Source: Neodiprion pinetum (taxonomy: Eukaryota > Arthropoda > Insecta > Hymenoptera > Diprionidae). From it: a stretch of 64,000 bases of DNA. A program made the position numbers and the translations under genes. The notes beneath the pieces were generated by a model. It ran no database searches. It was not told where the DNA came from and saw only the letters and a list, made by a program, of their open reading frames with translations. How positions within the stretch are numbered: the stretch's first letter is position 1; every line of letters begins with the position of its first letter. This document shows positions 25,939 to 41,870 of this stretch, one piece after another. Where the stretch lies: contig NC_060234.1 of assembly GCF_021155775.2 (NCBI RefSeq), positions 9,372,283 through 9,436,282 of the forward strand, given 5' to 3'.

Positions 25939-25998
<60 letters not shown>

Positions 25999-27814
25999 CG
26001 AGAGAGACACCGACACTCACACCGTTACACGTACACCATTACCTACACGCGCCGACGACACCAGGTTAGCCTGCATTCTACAGCCGATCTGCTCCTCCCC
26101 TCGCAATACCAACCCTTTCTACCTCACACTCCCCGTCACACTACACCCCCCCACCCCCCGCAATACCGACCCTTCTACCTCACCTCCCCGTCACCCTACA
26201 TCCCCCCCCCCCCCCTGCCCGCCGCGCGCGTATCTATGAGTCAGGATTAAGTGACGCTAAGGGCTGAGGCGTGATCAGACCCCGTCAAAGTTCTACAACC
26301 CTTTTGTACCTTTCATAGTTTAGGTCGACTCACCCCCCCGATCGCAACACATGTACCCCCCCCTTCACAAATATACACACCAAGTTTTACCTATTCTATC
26401 GGCCCCGACTTTCTCGCCTCGTCTCTAATTGTTCCCCCCTTCCACAGTATAAGTGCGGACTCAAAACCCGTCACAAAATTAGCGCCCAACGTGGGGCTTG
26501 AGGCATGCTTCCAGTGTGTGGTTCTGCACTTGTCTCTCGGCTTATCGGTGCATGCACAGTAGAATATAAAGTAGACTGTGCAATTGCTGACCTTTGCCTC
26601 AATACTGAGCTCTTGGTTAATCGAGCTCTATCATATTCCTCTACTAATTTTTCGTACTGGAATTCAGCAGGTACGCCACCTGTTGCATACTGAGCTATCA
26701 CTTTAAATTTCTCCATAACTGGCTTCTTGTTCTACATTATGTATTGCTTTGTTACCTTTGAGACGATTGCAGCCCTCATTGATGCCTCTTTGAGGTTTCT
26801 TGTAGCTGAAACCGAAGCACACATAGCAATTTCAGAAGATGACATACGCAGATAATGCCCGCTACTCCGACAGCTTTGGTTTATTTTAACAATCACCTCA
26901 ACCACTTCTTCACCTAGTTCCCTTGCCAAGTCAGTAATATCATCTCTACTGAATATTGCCCCAGCAAGCGGGGTTGAAAGGATGTGAGGTACTGCTGAAT
27001 TATAAGCAAACATTGCCAACCTTGAGAAAGTCTCTGAAGCCTACAACCCTGCCTGTTTCAAGAAAACTACCATGTGCCTAGCAGCTGAGTCCTGCTTGTA
27101 CTCCGATGTCTACCGTTTATATGTGGCAACAAAGAACACATGCTTGACTGAGACTTTTGTGAAAATGAACTTCCACTCTTTATCAGATGTCCCCTTTTCG
27201 ACTTTTCGCGACTCTGGCCCGACTTCAAAGATGATTTTGGCGCAGAAATCTATTGCCATTGATGGTAATCCTGGACTCAATGCTTCCATATAGTCAATGC
27301 AGTGAGTCTCGAAATCAGCTTGCAACTGGCTGAAATCAAACTGGTCTGCAGCATGTTTCTTAACAAAATCTTCAGGAGTTATCCCTGAGATTTCGTAAGT
27401 CTTCTGAATAAGATGTGCAGCCAATGTCTCAGGCTTAGAGCCCAAGGCATGATATTCGATCGACATAATTGCAAAGTCCGAAGTTAAACTCGTAAGCACA
27501 TATCAAAAGTTCGTAAATATGCTTTAGTTCTGCTTTACCAACCCTAGCGATTGTATGTAGATGACTCAGTAATTGCTGCCAATTATCTTCTGTCTCTTCT
27601 ACTCTGAATCATATTGGGTCGGGTATTCTAGAGGAAATAGTGCCTCTAGCAATAACTTCTGCCCTTACTTCGATAACGGGCGGATTGGAGTATGTTCCAC
27701 AAGGACAGATGTGGAAATGAAAAACGTAACTACCTGTTTGACTCTTCTTAAAGCTGCAGACTACCGTATTACCCTTTCTTGTAATCTTATATTCGTATAG
27801 ATAGTACATCTATG
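25834..27814 (+). repeat. Array unit 14, type F'
   Basis: 1981 bp. It has an extra T near 26291 (CAAAGTTCTAC), intermediate between CAAAGTCTAC in unit 12 and CAAGTTCTAC in units 22, 25 and 32. Primer site 26480-26497; pseudogene 26471-27499. Confidence 0.92.
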
Positions 27815-29854
<2,040 letters not shown>

Positions 29855-31826
29855 TGTTGCAGCGTGCTGCGTCGCGTCGACATTTGACACTTAACGACCA
29901 CGGCCTGCGAAGCAGCAACAAGTAAAAAGGAGAGAAATTCACGAGAAGCGAAGAGGGCCAGCGAGAGAGAGAGAGAGAGAGAGAAAACGAGAGAGACACC
30001 AACACTTACACCGTTACACGTACACCATTACCTACACTCGCCGACGACACCAGGTTAGCCTGCATTCTACAGCCGATCTGCTCCTCCCCTCGCAATACCA
30101 ACCCTTTCTACCTCACACTCCCCGTCCCACTACACCCTTGTCCCACTAGACCCCCCCCCCCCAACCCCCCGCAATACCGACCCTTTCTACCTCACACTCC
30201 CCGTCGCCCTACACACTCCCCCCCCCCCCTGCCGCGCGCGTATCCATTAGTCAGGATTAAGTGACGCTAAGGGCTGAGGCGTGATCAGACCCCGTTAAAG
30301 TCTACAACCCTATTGTACCTTACGTAGTTCAGGTCGACTCACCCCCCCGATCGCAACACATGTACCCCCCCTTCACAAATATACACACCAAGTTTTACCA
30401 ATTCTATCGGCCCCGACCTTCTCGCGCCGTCTCTAATTGTTCCCTTCTTCCGCAGTATGAGTGCGGACTCAAAACCTGTCACAGAATTGGCGCCCAACGT
30501 GGGGCTTAAGGCATGCTTCCAGTGTGTGGTTTTGCACTTGTCTCTCGGCTTATCGGTGCATGCACAGTAGAATATAAAGTAGACTGTGCAATTGCTGACC
30601 TTTGCCTCAATACTGAGCTCTTGGTTGATCGAGCTCTATCATATTCCTCTACTAATTTTTCGTACTGTAATTCAGCAGGTACGCCACCTGTTGCATACTT
30701 AGCTATCACTTCAAATTTCTCCATAACTGGCTTCTTGTTCTACATTATGTATCGCTTTGTTACCTTTGAGACGATTGCAGCCCTCATTGACGCCTCTTTG
30801 AGGTTTCTTGTAGCTGAAACCGAAGCACACATAGCAATTTTAGAAGATGACATACGCAGATAATGCCCGCCACTCTGACTGCTTTGGTTTCCTTTTTACA
30901 ATAACCTCAATCACTTCTCCACCTAGTTGTCTTGCCAAGTTCGGAATATCATCTCTACTGGATATTGCCCCAGCAAGCGGGGTTAAAAGGATGTGAGGTA
31001 CTGCTAAATTATATGCATACATTGCTAACCTTGAGAAAGTCTCTCAAGCCAACAACCCTGCCTGTTTCAAAGAAACTACCACGTGCCTAGCAGCTAAGTC
31101 CTGCTTGTACTCCGATGTTTCCTAATTATATGTGGCATTAAAGACAACATGCTTGACTGACACTTTTGTGAAAATGAACTTTCACACTTTATCAGATGTC
31201 CCCTTCTCGACTTTTCGCGACTCTGGCCCGACTTCAAAGATTATTTTGGCACAGAAATCTATTGCCATTGATAGTAATCCTGGACTCAATGCTTCCATAT
31301 AGTCAACGCGGTGAGTCTTGAAATCAGCTTGCAACTGGCTGATATCAAACTGGTCTGCAGCATGTTTCTTAACAAAATCTTCAGGAGTTATCCCTGAAAT
31401 TTCGTAAGTCTTCTCAATCAGATGTGCAGCCAATGCCTCAGGCTTGGAGCCCAAGGCATGATATTCGATCGACATAATTGCAAAGTCCGAAGTTGAACTC
31501 GTAAGCACATATCAAAAGTTCGTAAATATGCTTTAGTTCTGCTTCACCAACCCCAGCGATTGTATGTAGATGACTCAGTAATTGCTGCCAATTATCTTCT
31601 GTCTCTTCTACTCTGAATCATATTGGGTCGGGTATTCTAGAGGAAATAGTGCCTCTAGCAATAACTTCTTCTGCCCTTACTTCGATAACGGGCGGATTGG
31701 AGTATGTTCCACAAGGACAGATGTGGAAATGAAAAACGTAACTACCTGTTTGACTCTTCTTAAAGCTGCAGACTACCGTATTACCCTTTCTTGTAATCTT
31801 ATATTCGTATAGATAGTACATCTATG
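29855..31826 (+). repeat. Array unit 16, type D'
   Basis: 1972 bp. Exact primer site 30488-30505; pseudogene 30506-31508. It keeps a 3-base TTC near 31668 (ACTTCTTCTGCC) that most D' units lack and only unit 27 shares. Confidence 0.92.
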
Positions 31827-31931
31827 TGTTGCAGCGTGCCGCGATGCGTCGACACTTGACACCTAACGACCACGGCCTGCGAAGCAGCAACAAGTAAATA
31901 GGAGAGAAATTCACGAGAAGCGAAGAGGGCG

Positions 31932-31993
<62 letters not shown>

Positions 31994-33810
31994 CGAGAGA
32001 GACACCGACACTCACACCGTTACACGTACACCATTACCTACACGCGCCGACGACACCAGGTTAGCCTGCATTCTACAGCCGATCTGCTCCTCCCCTCGCA
32101 ATACCAACCCTTTCTACCTCACACTCCCCGTCACACTACACCCCCCCACCCCCCGCAATACCGACCCTTCTACCTCACCTCCCCGTCACCCTACATCCCC
32201 CCCCCCCCCCTGCCCGCCGCGCGCGTATCTATGAGTCAGGATTAAGTGACGCTAAGGGCTGAGGCGTGATCAGACCCCGTCAAAGTCTACAACCCTTTTG
32301 TACCTTTCATAGTTTAGGTCGACTCACCCCCCCGATCGCAACACATGTACCCCCCCTTCACAAATATACACACCAAGTTTTACCTATTCTATCGGCCCCG
32401 ACTTTCTCGCCTCGTCTCTAATTGTTCCCCCCTTCCACAGTATAAGTGCGGACTCAAAACCCGTCACAAAATTAGCGCCCAACGTGGGGCTTGAGGCATG
32501 CTTCCAGTGTGTGGTTCTGCACTTGTCTCTCGGCTTATCGGTGCATGCACAGTAGAATATAAAGTAGACTGTGCAATTGCTGACCTTTGCCTCAATACTG
32601 AGCTCTTGGTTAATCGAGCTCTATCATATTCCTCTACTAATTTTTCGTACTGGAATTCAGCAGGTACGCCACCTGTTGCATACTGAGCTATCACTTTAAA
32701 TTTCTCCATAACTGGCTTCTTGTTCTACATTATGTATTGCTTTGTTACCTTTGAGACGATTGCAGCCCTCATTGATGCCTCTTTGAGGTTTCTTGTAGCT
32801 GAAACCGAAGCACACATAGCAATTTCAGAAGATGACATACGCAGATAATGCCCGCTACTCCGACAGCTTTGGTTTATTTTAACAATCACCTCAACCACTT
32901 CTTCACCTAGTTCCCTTGCCAAGTCAGTAATATCATCTCTACTGAATATTGCCCCAGCAAGCGGGGTTGAAAGGATGTGAGGTACTGCTGAATTATAAGC
33001 AAACATTGCCAACCTTGAGAAAGTCTCTGAAGCCTACAACCCTGCCTGTTTCAAGAAAACTACCATGTGCCTAGCAGCTGAGTCCTGCTTGTACTCCGAT
33101 GTCTACCGTTTATATGTGGCAACAAAGAACACATGCTTGACTGAGACTTTTGTGAAAATGAACTTCCACTCTTTATCAGATGTCCCCTTTTCGACTTTTC
33201 GCGACTCTGGCCCGACTTCAAAGATGATTTTGGCGCAGAAATCTATTGCCATTGATGGTAATCCTGGACTCAATGCTTCCATATAGTCAATGCAGTGAGT
33301 CTCGAAATCAGCTTGCAACTGGCTGAAATCAAACTGGTCTGCAGCATGTTTCTTAACAAAATCTTCAGGAGTTATCCCTGAGATTTCGTAAGTCTTCTGA
33401 ATAAGATGTGCAGCCAATGTCTCAGGCTTAGAGCCCAAGGCATGATATTCGATCGACATAATTGCAAAGTCCGAAGTTGAACTCGTAAGCACGTATCAAA
33501 AGTTCGAAAATATGCTTTGGTTCTGCTCTATCAACCCTAGCGATTGTTTGTAGATGACTCAGTAATTGCCGCCAATTATCTTCTGTCTCTTCTACCCTGA
33601 ATCATATTGGGTCGGGTATTCTAGAGGAAATAGTGCCTCTAGCAATAACTTCTTCTGCCCTTACTCCGATAACGGGCGGATTAAAGTATGTTTCACAAGG
33701 ACAGATGTGGAAATTAGAAACGTAACTACCTGTTTGACTCTATTTAAAGCTACAGACTACCGTATTACCCTCTCTTGAAATCTTATATTCGTATAGACAG
33801 TACATCTATG
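31827..33810 (+). repeat. Array unit 17, F'/D recombinant
   Basis: 1984 bp. F' through 33458, then unit-4-like D sequence from 33479. Primer site 32473-32490; pseudogene 32464-33492. It is followed by an E unit, just as unit 4 is. Confidence 0.92.
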
Positions 33811-35762
33811 TGTTGCAGCGTGCTGCGACGCGTCGACATTTGACACTTAACGACCACGGCCTGCGAAGCAGCAACAAGTAAAAAGGAGAGAAATTCACGA
33901 GAAGCGAAGAGGGCCAGCAAGAGAGAGAGAGAGAGAGAGAAAACGAGAGAGACACCGACACTCACACCATTACACGTACACCATTACCTACACACGCCGA
34001 CGACACCAGGTTAGCCTGCATTCTACAGCCGATCTGCTCCTCCCCTCGCAATACCAACCCTTTTTACCTCACACTCCCCGTCACACTACACCCCCCCCAC
34101 CCCCCGCAATACCGACCCTTTCTACCTCACCTCCCTGTCACCCTACACCCCCCCCCCCCCCCCCCTACCCTCCGCGCGCGTATCTATGAGTCAGGATTAA
34201 GTGACGCTAAGGGCTGAGGCGTGATCAGACCCCGTCAAAGTCTACAACCCTTTTGTACCTTTCATAGTTTAGGTCGACTCACCCCCCCGATCGCAACACA
34301 TGTACCCCCCCTTTACAAATATACACACCAAGTTTTACCTATTCTATCGGCCCCGACTTTCTCGCCTCGTCTCTAATTGTTCCCCCCTTCCGCAGTATAA
34401 GTGCGGACTCAAAACCCGTCACAAAATTGGCGCACAACGTGGGGCTTGAGGCATGCTTCCAGTGTGTGGTTCTGCACTTGTCTCTCGGCCTATCGGTGCA
34501 TGCACAGTAGAATATGAAGTAGACTGTGCAATTGCTGACCTTTGCCTCAATACTGAGCTCTTGGTTAATCGAGCTCTATCATATTCCTCTACTAATTTTT
34601 CGTACTGGAATTCAGCAGGTACGCCACCTGTTGCATACTTAGCTATCACTTTGAATTTCTCCATAACTGGCTTCTTGTTCTACATTATGTATGGCTTTGT
34701 TACCTTTGAGACGATTGCAGCCCTCATTGATGCCTCTTTGAGGTTTCTTGTAGCTGAAACCGAAGCACACATAGCAATTTCAGAAGATGACATACGCAGA
34801 TAATGCCCGCTACTCCGACAGCTTTGGTTTATTTTAACAATAACCTCAACCACTTCTTCACCTAGTTCCCTTGCCAAGTCAGGAATATCATCCCTACTGA
34901 ATATTGCCCCAGCAAGCGGGGTTGAAAGGATGTGAGGTACTGCTGAATTATAAGCAAACATTGCCAACCTTGAGAAAGTCTCTGAAGCCTACAACCCTGC
35001 CTGTTTCAAAGAAACTACCATGTGCCTAGCAGCTGAGTCCTGCTTGTACTCCGATGTCCACCGTTTATATGTGGCAACAAAGAACACATGCTTGACTGAG
35101 ACTTTTGTGAAAATGAACTTCCACTCTTTATCAGATGTCCCCTTTTCGACTTTTCGCGACTCTGGCTCGACTTCAAAGATGATTTTGGCGCAGAAATCTA
35201 TTGCCATTGATGGTAATCCTGGACTCAATGGTTCCATATATTCAATGCAGTGAGTCTCGAAATCAGCTTGCAACTGGCTGAAATCAAACTGGTCTGCAGC
35301 ATGTTTCTTAACAAAATCTTCAGGAGTTATCCCTGAGATTTTGTTAGTCTTCTGAATAAGATGTGCAGCCAATGTCTCAGGCTTAGAGCCCAAGGCATGA
35401 TATTCGATCGACATAATTGCAAAGTCCGAAGTTGAACTCGTAAGCACATATCAAAAGTTCGTAAATATGCTTTAGTTCTGCTTCACCAACCCCAGCGATT
35501 GTATGTAGATGACTCAGTAATTGCTGCCAATTATCTTCTGTCTCTTCTACTCTGAATCATATTGGGTCGGGTATTCTAGAGGAAATAGTGCCTCTAGCAA
35601 TAACTTCTGCCCTTACTTCGATAACGGGCGGATTGGAGTATGTTCCACTAGGACAGATGTGGAAATTAGAAACGTGACTACCTGTTTGACTCTATTTAAA
35701 GCTACGGACTACCGTATTACCCTCTCTTGAAATCTTATATTCGTATAGACAGTACATCTATG
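33811..35762 (+). repeat. Array unit 18, type E
   Basis: 1952 bp, without the A/D-type patch of unit 8. Primer site 34428-34445; pseudogene 34419-35447 with the 152-codon block at 34989-35447. Confidence 0.93.
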
Positions 35763-37716
35763 TGTTGCAGCGTGCTGCGTCGCGTCGACATTTGACACTT
35801 AACGACCACGGCCTGCGAAGCAGCAACAAGTAAAAAGGAGAGAAATTCACGAGAAGCGAAGAGGGCCAGCGAGAGAGAGAGAGAGAGAGAGAAAACGAGA
35901 GAGACACCAACACTTACACCGTTACACGTACACCATTACCTACACTCGCCGACGACACCAGGTTAGCCTGCATTCTACAGCCGATCTGCTCCTCCCCTCG
36001 CAATACCAACCCTTTCTACCTCACACTCCCCGTCACACTACACCCCCCCACCCCCCGCAATACCGACCCTTTTACCTCACCTCCCCGTCACCCTACATCC
36101 CCCCCCCCCCCCCCCCCCCTGCCCGCCGCGCGCGTATCTATGAGTCAGGATTAAGTGACGCTAAGGGCTGAGGCGTGATCAGACCCCGTCAAAGTCTACA
36201 ACCCTTTTGTACCTTTCATAGTTTAGGTCGACCCACCCCCCCGATCGCAACACATGTACCCCCCCTTCACAAATATACACACCAAGTTTTACCTATTCTA
36301 TCGGCCCCGACTTTCTCGCCTCGTCTCTAATTGTTCCCCCCTTCCACAGTATAAGTGCGGACTCAAAACCCGTCACAAAATTAGCGCCCAACGTGGGGCT
36401 TGAGGCATGCTTCCAGTGTGTGGTTCTGCACTTGTCTCTCGGCTTATCGGTGCATGCACAGTAGAATATAAAGTAGACTGTGCAATTGCTGACCTTTGCC
36501 TCAATACTGAGCTCTTGGTTAATCGAGCTCTATCATATTCCTCTACTAATTTTTCGTACTGGAATTCAGCAGGTACGCCACCTGTTGCATACTGAGCTAT
36601 CACTTTAAATTTCTCCATAACTGGCTTCTTGTCCTACATTATGTATCGCTTTGTTACCTTTGAGACGATTGCAGCCCTCATTGACGCCTCTTTGAGGTTT
36701 CTTGTAGCTGAAACCGAAGCACACATAGCAATTTCAGAAGATGACATACGCAGATAATGCCCGCTACTCCGACAGCTTTGGTTTATTTTAACAATCACCT
36801 CAACCACTTCTTCACCTAGTTCCCTTGCCAAGTCAGTAATATCATCTCTACTGAATATTGCCCCAGCAAGCGGGGTTGAAAGGATGTGAGGTACTGCTGA
36901 ATTATAAGCAAACATTGCCAACCTTGAGAAAGTCTCTGAAGCCTACAACCCTGCCTGTTTCAAGAAAACTACCATGTGCCTAGCAGCTGAGTCCTGCTTG
37001 TACTCCGATGTCTACCGTTTATATGTGGCAACAAAGAACACATGCTTGACTGAGACTTTTGTGAAAATGAACTTCCACTCTTTATCAGATGTCCCCTTTT
37101 CGACTTTTCGCGACTCTGGCCCGACTTCAAAGATGATTTTGGCGCAGAAATCTATTGCCATTGATGGTAATCCTGGACTCAATGCTTCCATATAGTCAAT
37201 GCAGTGAGTCTCGAAATCAGCTTGCAACTGGCTGAAATCAAACTGGTCTGCAGCATGTTTCTTAACAAAATCTTCAGGAGTTATCCCTGAGATTTCGTAA
37301 GTCTTCTGAATAAGATTTGCAGCCAATGTCTCAGGCTTAGAGCCCAAGGCATGATATTCGATCGACATAATTGCAAAGTCCGAAGTTAAACTCGTAAGCA
37401 CATATCAAAAGTTCGTAAATATGCTTTAGTTCTGCTTTACCAACCCTAGCGATTGTATGTAGATGACTCAGTAATTGCTGCCAATTATCTTCTGTCTCTT
37501 CTACTCTGAATCATATTGGGTCGGGTATTCTAGAGGAAATAGTGCCTCTAGCAATAACTTCTGCCCTTACTTCGATAACGGGCGGATTGGAGTATGTTCC
37601 ACAAGGACAGATGTGGAAATGAAAAACGTAACTACCTGTTTGACTCTTCTTAAAGCTGCAGACTACCGTATTACCCTTTCTTGTAATCTTATATTCGTAT
37701 AGATAGTACATCTATG
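35763..37716 (+). repeat. Array unit 19, type F
   Basis: 1954 bp, like unit 6. Primer site 36382-36399; pseudogene 36373-37401. Confidence 0.93.
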
Positions 37717-37821
37717 TGTTGCAGCGTGCCGCGATGCGTCGACACTTGACACCTAACGACCACGGCCTGCGAAGCAGCAACAAGTAAATAGGAGAGAAAT
37801 TCACGAGAAGCGAAGAGGGCG

Positions 37822-37907
<86 letters not shown>

Positions 37908-39735
37908 CGAGAGAGACACCGACACTCACACCGTTACACGTACACCATTACCTACACGCGCCGACGACACCAGGTTAGCCTGCATTCTACAGCCGATCTG
38001 CTCCTCCCCTCGCAATACCAACCCTTTCTACCTCACACTCCCCGTCACACTACACCCCCCCCACCCCCCGCAATACCGACCCTTCTACCTCACCTCCCCG
38101 TCACCCTACACCCCCCCCCCCCCCCCCCCCCCCCCCACCCTCCGCGCGCGTATCTATGAGTCAGGATTAAGTGACGCTAAGGGCTGAGGCGTGATCAGAC
38201 CCCGTCAAAGTCTACAACCCTTTTGTACCTTTCATAGTTTAGGTCGACTCACCCCCCCGATCGCAACACATGTACCCCCCCTTCACAAATATACACACCA
38301 AGTTTTACCTATTCTATCGGCCCCGACTTTCTCGCCTCGTCTCTAATTGTTCCCCCCTTCCACAGTATAAGTGCGGACTCAAAACCCGTCACAAAATTAG
38401 CGCCCAACGTGGGGCTTGAGGCATGCTTCCAGTGTGTGGTTCTGCACTTGTCTCTCGGCCTATCGGTGCATGCACAGTAGAATATAAAGTAGACTGTGCA
38501 ATTGCTGACCTTTGCCTCAATACTGAGCTCTTGGTTAATCGAGCTCTATCATATTCCTCTACTAATTTTTCGTACTGGAATTCAGCAGGTACGCCACCTG
38601 TTGCATACTTAGCTATCACTTTAAATTTCTCCATAACTGGCTTCTTGTTCTACATTATGTATTGCTTTGTTACCTTTGAGACGATTGCAGCCCTCATTGA
38701 TGCCTCTTTGAGGTTTCTTGTAGCTGAAACCGAAGCACACATAGCAATTTCAGAAGATGACATACGCAGATGATGCCCGCCACTCAGACAGCTTTGGTTT
38801 ATTTTAACAATAACCTCAACCACTCCTTCACCTAGTTCCCTTGCCAAGTCAGGAATATCATCTCTACTGAATATTGCCCCAGCAAGCGGGGTTAAAAGGA
38901 TGTAAGGTACTGCTAAATTATATGCATACATTGCTAACCTTGAGAAAGTCTCTCAAGCCAACAACCCTGCCTGTTTCAAAGAAACTACCACGTGCCCAGC
39001 AGCTGAGTCCTGCTTGTACTCCAATGTTTCCTGATTATATGTGGCAACAAAGACAACACGCTTGACTGACACTTTTGTGAAAATGAACTTTCACACTTTA
39101 TCAGATGTCCCCTTCTCGACTTTTCGCGACTCTGGCCCAACTTCAAAGATTATTTTGGCACAGAAATCTATTGCCATTGATAGTAATCCTGGACTCAATG
39201 CTTCCATATAGTCAATGCGGTGAGTCTTGAAATCAGCTTGCAACTGGCTGATATCAAACTGGTCTGCAGCATGTTTCTTAACAAAATCTTCAGGAGTTAT
39301 CCCTGAAATTACGTAAGTCTTCTCAATCAGATGTGCAGCCAATGCCTCAGGCTTGGAGCCCAAGGCATGATATTCGATCGACGTAATTGCAAAGTCCGAA
39401 GTTGAACTCGTAAGCACGTATCAAAAGTTCGAAAATATGCTTTGGTTCTGCTCTACCAACCGTGGCGATTGTTTGTAGATGACTCAGTGATTGCCGCCAA
39501 TTATCTTCTGTCTCTTCTACCCTGAATCATATTGGGTCGGGTATTCTAGAGGAAATAGTGCCTCTAGCAATAACTTCTTCTGCCCTTACTTCGATAACGG
39601 GCGGATTGAAGTATGTTCCACTAGGACAGATGTGGAAATTAGAAACGTGACTACCTGTTTGACTCTATTTAAAGCTACGGACTACCGTATTACCCTCTCT
39701 TGAAATCTTATATTCGTATAGACAGTACATCTATG
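37717..39735 (+). repeat. Array unit 20, type C
   Basis: 2019 bp. It begins the best-preserved run of C-D'-F' trimers. Primer site 38398-38415; pseudogene 38389-39417. Confidence 0.93.
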
Positions 39736-41703
39736 TGTTGCAGCGTGCTGCGTCGCGTCGACATTTGACACTTAACGACCACGGCCTGCGAAGCAGCAAC
39801 AAGTAAAAAGGAGAGAAATTCACGAGAAGCGAAGAGGGCCAGCGAGAGAGAGAGAGAGAGAGAGAAAACGAGAGAGACACCAACACTTACACCGTTACAC
39901 GTACACCATTACCTACACTCGCCGACGACACCAGGTTAGCCTGCATTCTACAGCCGATCTGCTCCTCCCCTCGCAATACCAACCCTTTCTACCTCACACT
40001 CCCCGTCCCACTACACCCTTGTCCCACTAGACCCCCCCCCCCAACCCCCCGCAATACCGACCCTTTCTACCTCACACTCCCCGTCGCCCTACACACTCCC
40101 CCCCCCCCCTGCCGCGCGCGTATCCATTAGTCAGGATTAAGTGACGCTAAGGGCTGAGGCGTGATCAGACCCCGTTAAAGTCTACAACCCTATTGTACCT
40201 TACGTAGTTCAGGTCGACTCACCCCCCCGATCGCAACACATGTACCCCCCCTTCACAAGTATACACACCAAGTTTTACCAATTCTATCGGCCCCGACCTT
40301 CTCGCGCCGTCTCTAATTGTTCCCTTCTTCCGCAGTATGAGTGCGGACTCAAAACCTGTCACAGAATTGGCGCCCAACGTGGGGCTTAAGGCATGCTTCC
40401 AGTGTGTGGTTTTGCACTTGTCTCTCGGCTTATCGGTGCATGCACAGTAGAATATAAAGTAGACTGTGCAATTGCTGACCTTTGCCTCAATACTGAGCTC
40501 TTGGTTGATCGAGCTCTATCATATTCCTCTACTAATTTTTCGTACTGTAATTCAGCAGGTACGCCACCTGTTGCATACTTAGCTATCACTTCAAATTTCT
40601 CCATAACTGGCTTCTTGTTCTACATTATGTATCGCTTTGTTACCTTTGAGACGATTGCAGCCCTCATTGACGCCTCTTTGAGGTTTCTTGTAGCTGAAAC
40701 CGAAGCACACATAGCAATTTTAGAAGATGACATACGCAGATAATGCCCGCCACTCTGACTGCTTTGGTTTCCTTTTTACAATAACCTCAATCACTTCTCC
40801 ACCTAGTTGTCTTGCCAAGTTCGGAATATCATCTCTACTGGATATTGCCCCAGCAAGCGGGGTTAAAAGGATGTGAGGTACTGCTAAATTATATGCATAC
40901 ATTGCTAACCTTGAGAAAGTCTCTCAAGCCAACAACCCTGCCTGTTTCAAAGAAACTACCACGTGCCTAGCAGCTAAGTCCTGCTTGTACTCCGATGTTT
41001 CCTAATTATATGTGGCATTAAAGACAACATGCTTGACTGACACTTTTGTGAAAATGAACTTTCACACTTTATCAGATGTCCCCTTCTCGACTTTTCGCGA
41101 CTCTGGCCCGACTTCAAAGATTATTTTGGCACAGAAATCTATTGCCATTGATAGTAATCCTGGACTCAATGCTTCCATATAGTCAACGCGGTGAGTCTTG
41201 AAATCAGCTTGCAACTGGCTGATATCAAACTGGTCTGCAGCATGTTTCTTAACAAAATCTTCAGGAGTTATCCCTGAAATTTCGTAAGTCTTCTCAATCA
41301 GATGTGCAGCCAATGCCTCAGGCTTGGAGCCCAAGGCATGATATTCGATCGACATAATTGCAAAGTCCGAAGTTGAACTCGTAAGCACATATCAAAAGTT
41401 CGTAAATATGCTTTAGTTCTGCTTCACCAACCCCAGCGATTGTATGTAGATGACTCAGTAATTGCTGCCAATTATCTTCTGTCTCTTCTACTCTGAATCA
41501 TATTGGGTCGGGTATTCTAGAGGAAATAGTGCCTCTAGCAATAACTTCTGCCCTTACTTCGATAACGGGCGGATTGGAGTATGTTCCACAAGGACAGATG
41601 TGGAAATGAAAAACGTAACTACCTGTTTGACTCTTCTTAAAGCTGCAGACTACCGTATTACCCTTTCTTGTAATCTTATATTCGTATAGATAGTACATCT
41701 ATG
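39736..41703 (+). repeat. Array unit 21, type D'
   Basis: 1968 bp. Carries CACAAGTATAC near 40256, shared only with units 24 and 31; other units have CACAAATATAC or TACAAATATAC. Exact primer site 40368-40385; pseudogene 40386-41388. Confidence 0.93.
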
Positions 41704-41808
41704 TGTTGCAGCGTGCCGCGATGCGTCGACACTTGACACCTAACGACCACGGCCTGCGAAGCAGCAACAAGTAAATAGGAGAGAAATTCACGAGAAGCGA
41801 AGAGGGCG

Positions 41809-41870
<62 letters not shown>

